A stretch of 64,000 nucleotides of DNA, taken from positions 47,766 through 111,765 of the forward strand of contig CAKPQG010000006.1 of the NCBI GenBank assembly GCA_934178345.1, in the 5' to 3' direction. A program made the translations under genes and the position numbers. Below are positions 59,234-64,000 of the stretch, piece after piece. The stretch's first letter is position 1. Every line of letters starts with the position of its first letter. Source of the DNA: an uncultured Dialister sp. GTDB lineage: Bacteria > Bacillota > Negativicutes > Veillonellales > Dialisteraceae. Under the pieces are notes generated by a model. That model had not been told where the DNA came from. It searched no databases and saw nothing but the letters and a program-made list of their open reading frames with translations.

Positions 59234-60424
59234 TCACTTTGCTAAATGGCTTCCCGCCATCTGGAAAACGGGCAGCATGACAGAAAAGAGAACCAATGCA
59301 GTGAGGCCGCCCACGAAGAGCAGCATGGCAGGCTCCGCGATATGGCGGAAATGACGAAGCTTCTCCTCCGTTTCCGCCGTCATGAGCCTTGCTGCCTGAT
59401 CCAGAAATCGCGGCAGCTCCCCGCTCGAAAGTCCCACCTGACAAAGCTCAAAGAGGAGCGGGAAACAGAAACCGCTTTCCTCCCATACGCTCGCAAAATT
59501 TTCCCCCTGCATCAGCTTCCTCTCCATACCGCGCACCTTTTCTTCTGCCACGTGATTTCCCAGCACTTTCGTACTGGCGGCGAGCGCTTCCGAGAGCGGC
59601 TTTCCGCTTTCGAGAAAAGAAGCCAGTGAAAGAGTAAAGCGGATGAGCAGCAGGCGGCGATAAAAAGCAGAGCGGTAGAGCCACGCCTCTTTTCGCCGCC
59701 GGCCCGCGCGCGTCCGAAGGTGCAGCGCTCCGGCGATCAGGACAGCAGACAGCCCAAGGCCAAGCAGCAGTCCCCATTGCCGAAGGAAAAGTCCCAGCGC
59801 CAGTCCAGCCGAAGCGAGAAGCGGCAGCGTGATCCCCAGCGTCTCGAAAAGCATCGCAAAAGACGGCAGGATGAAGAGCAGGATCACCAGAAGGAGCACC
59901 AGCGCGAAGGCAAGCACAAAGAGCGGATACGCCAGCGCACGCGAGAGCCGCCGCCGGAACAGATCCTCTTTCTCATAGTACAGCGCGATGTGTGTCAGGG
60001 CTGACGGCAGTGTCCCCGTCATTTCTCCCACTTCCAGCAGAGAAATAAAAAAAGACGGACACCAGCCGCCCTCCGCAACGCTCTCCGATAGAGGATGCCC
60101 GCTCGCGATCCGCTCTCTCGCAGTGAGGAGGATCCTCCTCTCCTGCGGTCTTTCTTTCGCCGCCAGAAGCGAGAGCGCCTCCGTCACCGTCAGCCCTGCG
60201 GAAAGGAGCACTGCCCATGACGAAGCCAGAAGGGATAGGGAGCGGCGGCTTCCAAAAGGCCGCCCGCGAAAGAAATGGCGCGGCTCTTTCTTCTCCGAGA
60301 GGCGGATGACCGACAGCCCTTCAGAGAAGAGGGCTGCCGCCGCTTCCCGCTTCGTCTTTGCCGCAAGGCTTCCTTCATGGATCCCGCCCTCTTCGTCATA
60401 GACTTTATAGTGAAATTGTTTCAT
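59234..60424 (-). CDS. pilC: Type IV pilus / type II secretion inner-membrane platform protein (PilC/GspF family)
   Basis: The 396-aa length is normal for PilC/GspF. An N-terminal MKQFHYKVYDEEGGIHEGSL segment leads into two T2SSF domains (about 60-185 and 265-385), each ending in a long membrane helix, with FISLLEVGEMTGTLPSALTHIA and LFELCQVGLSSGELPRFLDQAA as the paired signature repeats. A middle hydrophobic region gives the third helix. The protein forms the membrane base that the PilB and PilT motors act on. It follows pilT on the same strand after a 238-bp repeat spacer. Confidence 0.88.
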   Translation of the reverse strand: MKQFHYKVYDEEGGIHEGSLAAKTKREAAAALFSEGLSVIRLSEKKEPRHFFRGRPFGSRRSLSLLASSWAVLLSAGLTVTEALSLLAAKERPQERRILLTARERIASGHPLSESVAEGGWCPSFFISLLEVGEMTGTLPSALTHIALYYEKEDLFRRRLSRALAYPLFVLAFALVLLLVILLFILPSFAMLFETLGITLPLLASAGLALGLFLRQWGLLLGLGLSAVLIAGALHLRTRAGRRRKEAWLYRSAFYRRLLLIRFTLSLASFLESGKPLSEALAASTKVLGNHVAEEKVRGMERKLMQGENFASVWEESGFCFPLLFELCQVGLSSGELPRFLDQAARLMTAETEEKLRHFRHIAEPAMLLFVGGLTALVLFSVMLPVFQMAGSHLAK

Positions 60425-60662
60425 GAATGACCCTTTTCTGTTGTTGGTGACTGGTGACTGGTAGCTAAGGATGAGTAGCTAGGGATTAGGTTTGCGATAC
60501 GAGAAAACCGCTAGTTTCAAACCTCCGCGGCACCTCCATACTTTTATGCGCCGCACCACCATTTCGCATTTCTCATTTCTAATTTCTCATTCAATCGAGG
60601 TTTTCATTAGCCATCAAGGGGCGATGCGCCCCAGGGGCTAACCCCAATACCAACCATTCACT
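60425..60662. repeat. Repeat spacer inside the pil gene group
   Basis: Contains a GTGACTG/GGGATTA array on the pilC start side, a GCGGCAC...GCGCCGC hairpin, TTTCTAA arrays and an inverted GGGGCGATGCGCCCC..GGGGCTAACCCC module on the pilT stop side. The polarity is opposite to that of most minus-strand spacers. Confidence 0.7.
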
Positions 60663-61661
60663 TTATTCCAAACTCTTCAGCAGCCGTTCCCTTTCCCGTT
60701 CGCTGATTCCCTTCATGGCATACATCGCCTGCTTCATCGTCCGCATCTGCGAAAGTCCCATTTCCATATATGACGGGATCTGCTCCTCCTTGCCCTCGCG
60801 GATCAGGTGCGCGACCGCCGGCACATTCGTCAGAATTTCCCGCAGGAGCCACGTCTCCTTGCCGCTGCGATAGAGCATCTGAGAAGAAACCGTCACGAGA
60901 TTCGCCGCAAGAAGACTGCGGATCTCCTCCTGCCGATCGGCAGGGAACGCATGGATGATGCGGGCAGGCACATCCTTCGCGCGCGTCGTGTGCAGCGTCC
61001 CCAGCACCAGATGACCCGTCTCCGCCGCCGTCAGCGCCGCGGAAATCGTCTCACTGTCCCGCATTTCACCAAGAGCGATGACATCAGGATCCTCTCTCAG
61101 CGCATCGCGGATACCCCGCGGAAAATCCACCACATCACGTCCGATTTCCCGCTGATGGATGAGCGCCTTCTCCATGGGAATCACGTACTCCACCGGATCT
61201 TCGAGCGTCACCACATGGCAGGCCCTCTTCTGACTGATCAGCGAAAGAATGCGCGCCATCGTCGTACTCTTGCCGCTCCCCGAAGAGCCCGTGATGAGGA
61301 CCAGCCCGTGAGAAAGCTGCGATACCTTCTCGAGCCATGTCTTGTCGGGATCTGCGCCAAGAAAAGCAAGCTCCGGCAGGATACGGATCGCCGCCGATGC
61401 CAGACCGCCGCTGCGATACAGATGCAGACGGCAGCGGACATTTCCCAGAGAGAATGCACTGTCCGCGCTTCCTGTCCGCTGATACTCCGCCTGCCTCTCC
61501 TTAGGCACATAGGAAGAGAGGAGCTCTTCGAAAAGCGCAGGCTCCGCGATTTCCTTCATCTTCTTCAGCGCCCCATAGACACGGATCATCAGAGGCAGTC
61601 CCTCGGTCAAGTGAATATCCGTCATGGCGAGATTCGCCGCCAGCAGTTTCTCTATATCCAT
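60663..61661 (-). CDS. pilT: Pilus retraction ATPase PilT
   Basis: 332 aa, typical for PilT. An N-terminal PAS-like domain (about 1-100) has LLAANLAMTDIHLTEGLPLMIR. Then come Walker A GSSGSGKSTTMA (about 123-134), the Asp box VVTLEDPVEY, Walker B DVIALGEMRDSETISAAL (PilT-type GEMRD) and the His box GHLVLGTLHTTRAKD. A C-terminal helical extension is present, but the AIRNLIRE motif of PilT appears as VAHLIREGK, a looser fit. PilT powers pilus retraction and DNA uptake. Its start lies one nucleotide after the pilB stop, so they are coupled. Confidence 0.85.
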   Translation of the reverse strand: MDIEKLLAANLAMTDIHLTEGLPLMIRVYGALKKMKEIAEPALFEELLSSYVPKERQAEYQRTGSADSAFSLGNVRCRLHLYRSGGLASAAIRILPELAFLGADPDKTWLEKVSQLSHGLVLITGSSGSGKSTTMARILSLISQKRACHVVTLEDPVEYVIPMEKALIHQREIGRDVVDFPRGIRDALREDPDVIALGEMRDSETISAALTAAETGHLVLGTLHTTRAKDVPARIIHAFPADRQEEIRSLLAANLVTVSSQMLYRSGKETWLLREILTNVPAVAHLIREGKEEQIPSYMEMGLSQMRTMKQAMYAMKGISERERERLLKSLE

Positions 61662-61662
61662 C

Positions 61663-62838
61663 TCATGCCTCCCCGGCCAGAATGACCGCCGCCGACTCCG
61701 GCGAGATCTCCCCTTCTTTCATCAGAAGAAGCGCCGACTCGCCCATCGTTTTCTGTCCCGCTTTCCGCATCGCCTGCTGCAGCTTTTCCTGAGAAAAATC
61801 ATGATGCAGGATGCGTCTCTCGCTGTCTCCGATGGCGATCATCTCAAAGACCCCCGTCCGCCCGGAAAACCCGTGATGGCGGCAGGCCTCACACCCCGCC
61901 GCCTCGTAAGCCACCCGACCGGCAAGGGACAGCGGCAGCCCGTGAGACGTCAGGAAATCCTCCGTCAAGACCATCTCCCTTTTGCAGGAAGGACATAGCC
62001 TCTGTGCCAGTCGCTGCGCCATCACCAGAGACAGCGAAGCCGAAAGAAGATACGAAGGGATTCCCATATCCATCAGCCGAAGCGGCGCAGCCGCCGCACT
62101 CATCGTATGCAGTGTCGATAGCACCAGATGCCCCGTGAGCGCCGCATGGATCGCGATCTCCGCCGTTTCCCTGTCACGGATCTCTCCGATCATCACGATA
62201 TCCGGATCCTGCCTGACCAGCGAACGCAGCCCTCGCGCAAAAGACAGCCCCGAGCGCTCATTCACTTGGATCTGCGTCACCCCCGGCAACCGGTACTCCA
62301 CCGGATCTTCAATCGAAATGATACTCACCGACTCCTGATTCAGAAGCTTCAGCGCCGCATACAGCGTCGACGTCTTCCCGCTGCCCGTCGGCCCCGTCGT
62401 GAGGATCAGCCCCTGCCCCTTGGAAAGCGCCCGCCGAAACAGCGACTCCTGCTCCCTTCGCATCCCCAGCTCATTCTTCTCGATAAAATTCACCCGGCCC
62501 GACAGGATACGGATGACGATCGTCTCCCCATACATCGAAGGCAGGACAGAAATGCGGAAATCATACGGCACCCCATCGATCTCCTCCGCCCAGCTTCCAT
62601 CCTGCGGTAAACGGCTCTCCCCCACATCCAGCCGCCCAAGAACCTTCACCCGCCCCGAAAGATTCGGCGCCATGGAAGAAGGCAGGCAAAAGCGATCCGA
62701 AAGCAGCCCATCCTTCCGAAACCGCACCCGCACAAAGGAAGCCCCCGGCTCGATATGGACATCACTCGCCCTCTCAGCCGCCGCGTGCCTGATGATCTTC
62801 TTCAGTACCACATCCGCTCCGCCGCGCAGCTCCTCCAT
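61663..62838 (-). CDS. pilB: Pilus/competence assembly ATPase (PilB/GspE/ComGA family)
   Basis: 391 aa with AAGGAGG 8 nt upstream. It lacks the large N1 domain of PilB (about 560 aa) and begins directly with the N2-like HAAAERASDVHIEPG motif, so in size it is nearer ComGA. Walker A is GPTGSGKTSTLYA (about 147-159), the Asp box SIEDPVEY, Walker B DIVMIGEIRDRETAEIA and the His box TGHLVLSTLHT. A zinc-type tetracysteine follows (CPSC near 305, then CEAC before RHHGFSGRTGVFEM), as in GspE/PilB. It drives pilus or pseudopilus extension. It is first of a pilB-pilT-pilC order. Pilin and peptidase genes are not in view. Confidence 0.87.
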   Translation of the reverse strand: MEELRGGADVVLKKIIRHAAAERASDVHIEPGASFVRVRFRKDGLLSDRFCLPSSMAPNLSGRVKVLGRLDVGESRLPQDGSWAEEIDGVPYDFRISVLPSMYGETIVIRILSGRVNFIEKNELGMRREQESLFRRALSKGQGLILTTGPTGSGKTSTLYAALKLLNQESVSIISIEDPVEYRLPGVTQIQVNERSGLSFARGLRSLVRQDPDIVMIGEIRDRETAEIAIHAALTGHLVLSTLHTMSAAAAPLRLMDMGIPSYLLSASLSLVMAQRLAQRLCPSCKREMVLTEDFLTSHGLPLSLAGRVAYEAAGCEACRHHGFSGRTGVFEMIAIGDSERRILHHDFSQEKLQQAMRKAGQKTMGESALLLMKEGEISPESAAVILAGEA

Positions 62839-63953
62839 GCGACCGCCTCCTTCGTGAAATCAAGGATTTTTCCTCATTATAGCATAAATAGAAAACACCC
62901 ATCCAACAATGTTGAAAATATCGCATCCTATCGTTGGCGTGACTGGCGACTGGTAGCTAGGGATTAGGTCGTCGATGCGAGAATACCATCCTCTAAAAAG
63001 GTGGCGAAGCCGCCGCCTCAACCCTAAAGTTTGAAAGCAGGGTGTTATTTGTTGTCAGTTGTTTGGAAAAAGCGTTTTACGGTTTGAGGTTTAAGGTTTC
63101 CCTCTCATCTGAGCAGCCCCCTAGAGAGGGGGCGCGCCGAAGGCGGAGGATGGATCCCCATAGCGGGATGAAAATGATACAAGAAAACGATTTCAGCCAA
63201 TAGTGCGTTATCCGCCACGTAAAAGGATGCCCCTGCGGGGATATCCATCCCGCGCCTTTGGCGCGCCCCTTCTCTAAGGGGCTACTCGTATCGTAATATA
63301 AAACCGCCAGTTCCAAAATACGCAACGTATCTCCCAGATGAGAGCCCATCCGCTCCCCCGTATCGTCATCCTGAGTGGAGAGAAACGCCCTGTGTGAGAA
63401 AAGCCCCAGCCAGAACAAGTGGGGACTGAGTCGAAGGATCTCATGCCACGCATGTGAGACGATTCCTTTCCTCGTATCGTAGGAGTGACTAGTGACTTGT
63501 GACTAAAAAAACACTTTCGGGCATCGCCCAATAAAAAAGGCGGCGAAGCCGCTACCATATAAGCCTTTCCCGAATGGGGAAGGGGGACCGCGTCAGCGGC
63601 GTTCGGGTCCTTTCGTAAGCACCACAAATTTCGCCTTTCCCGCACTCACGGTTTACCGGTCTGCACGAAAGCTCCCTCCACTTCAGCCCTCATAACACGC
63701 AAGAAAGACGGATCGTCTCATATCGTTTTTCATACCGCCACGTAAAAGGATGCCCCTGCGGGGCATATCCATCCTGCGCCTTCGGCGCGGCCCTTCTCCA
63801 AGGGCCTACTCGTATCGTAGGAATGACTGGTGACTTTTGACTGGTGCCTGGTAACTTGTGACTAAAAACCACTTTCGGGCATCGCCCAATAAAAAAGGCG
63901 GCGAAGCCGCCACCTAAACCCTGAACCCTGAACCTTGAACCAAATGAAAGCAA
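62839..63953. repeat. Gene-free repeat mosaic at the right end
   Basis: More than 1.1 kb without a convincing gene. It contains GTGACTR/GGGATTA units, GGCGAAGCCGCC, a GGGGGCGCGCC...GGCGCGCCCC framed segment with GATGCCCCTGCGGGGATATCC, a TCATCCTGAGTGG...GTCGAAGGATC unit, GGGCATCGCCC, ACCGCGTCAGCGG, and a second copy of the GGTTTACCGGTCTGCA / GACGGATCGTCTCA unit seen near 53780-53850. A TTGAACC module closes it. Confidence 0.7.
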
Positions 63954-63984
63954 GCAAAAAGCACATCTTTGCAGATGTGCTTTC
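63954..63984 (-). terminator. Terminator hairpin at the right edge
   Basis: An 8-bp perfect stem GCACATCT/AGATGTGC is followed on the minus strand by T5. It probably belongs to a gene beyond the window. Confidence 0.7.
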
Positions 63985-64000
63985 CCTTAATCAGCAGCTT

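Overview
The window looks like chromosomal DNA from a diderm (outer-membrane) Firmicute, most likely a Negativicute of the Veillonellaceae type (Dialister/Allisonella/Megasphaera-like). Genus is not resolved from sequence alone. Firmicute markers (BioW-type pimeloyl-CoA synthesis, LonC, a DUF1659/DUF2922 pair, a YitT protein, a small alarmone synthetase) sit beside outer-membrane markers (an MlaD/MCE protein, a TpsB/FhaC-type outer-membrane pore with a giant TpsA adhesin, and a PilB/PilT/PilC pilus set). Genes are GC-rich and mostly single or in pairs. I saw no rRNA, tRNA, CRISPR array or phage.

Layout. 0-8.8 kb: amino-acid permease (cut by the left edge) behind a structured leader; a small membrane protein, bioF and bioW, with a BirA-like operator; an SbmA/BacA-type ABC exporter; an AEC transporter. 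9-14 kb: iron-type alcohol/glycerol dehydrogenase, a two-component system and a small alarmone synthetase. 14.6-18.5 kb: a McrB-like AAA ATPase plus a DUF2357 nuclease, a probable Type IV restriction/defence pair. 19-28 kb: MlaD, nitroreductase, EamA transporter, ChbG-type deacetylase, CorA-like transporter, and a YgiC-like ligase with its lipoprotein. 28-36 kb: DUF1659, DUF2922, a small unknown, LonC, cupin and LarA. 36-53 kb: a 4815-aa TpsA adhesin and its TpsB pore. 54-55 kb: YitT. 55.9-57.1 kb: three tandem copies of a tiny toxin/antisense-RNA module. 57-63 kb: metal/cobalamin-type binding lipoprotein, HAD phosphatase, pilC, pilT and pilB.

Two things stand out. First, 55.9-57.1 kb holds a triplicated type I toxin-antitoxin-like locus laid out like the enterococcal par/Fst locus. 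Each unit encodes a 28-aa membrane peptide. An antisense RNA with a strong promoter converges on it and shares a bidirectional terminator. Each antisense RNA carries a block that matches only the start region of its own toxin. Copy 1 is broken by a MITE in its promoter and a 1-nt deletion, but its antisense gene is intact.

Second, almost every intergenic gap is built from shared repeat modules. These are heptameric tandem arrays (GTGACTA/GTGACTG, GGGATTA, TTCAGGG, GAGGAAT), GC-rich hairpins and at least three MITE-like families. The GTGACTR/GGGATTA arrays abut many genes' 3' ends and often supply the stop codon and the last one to four residues.
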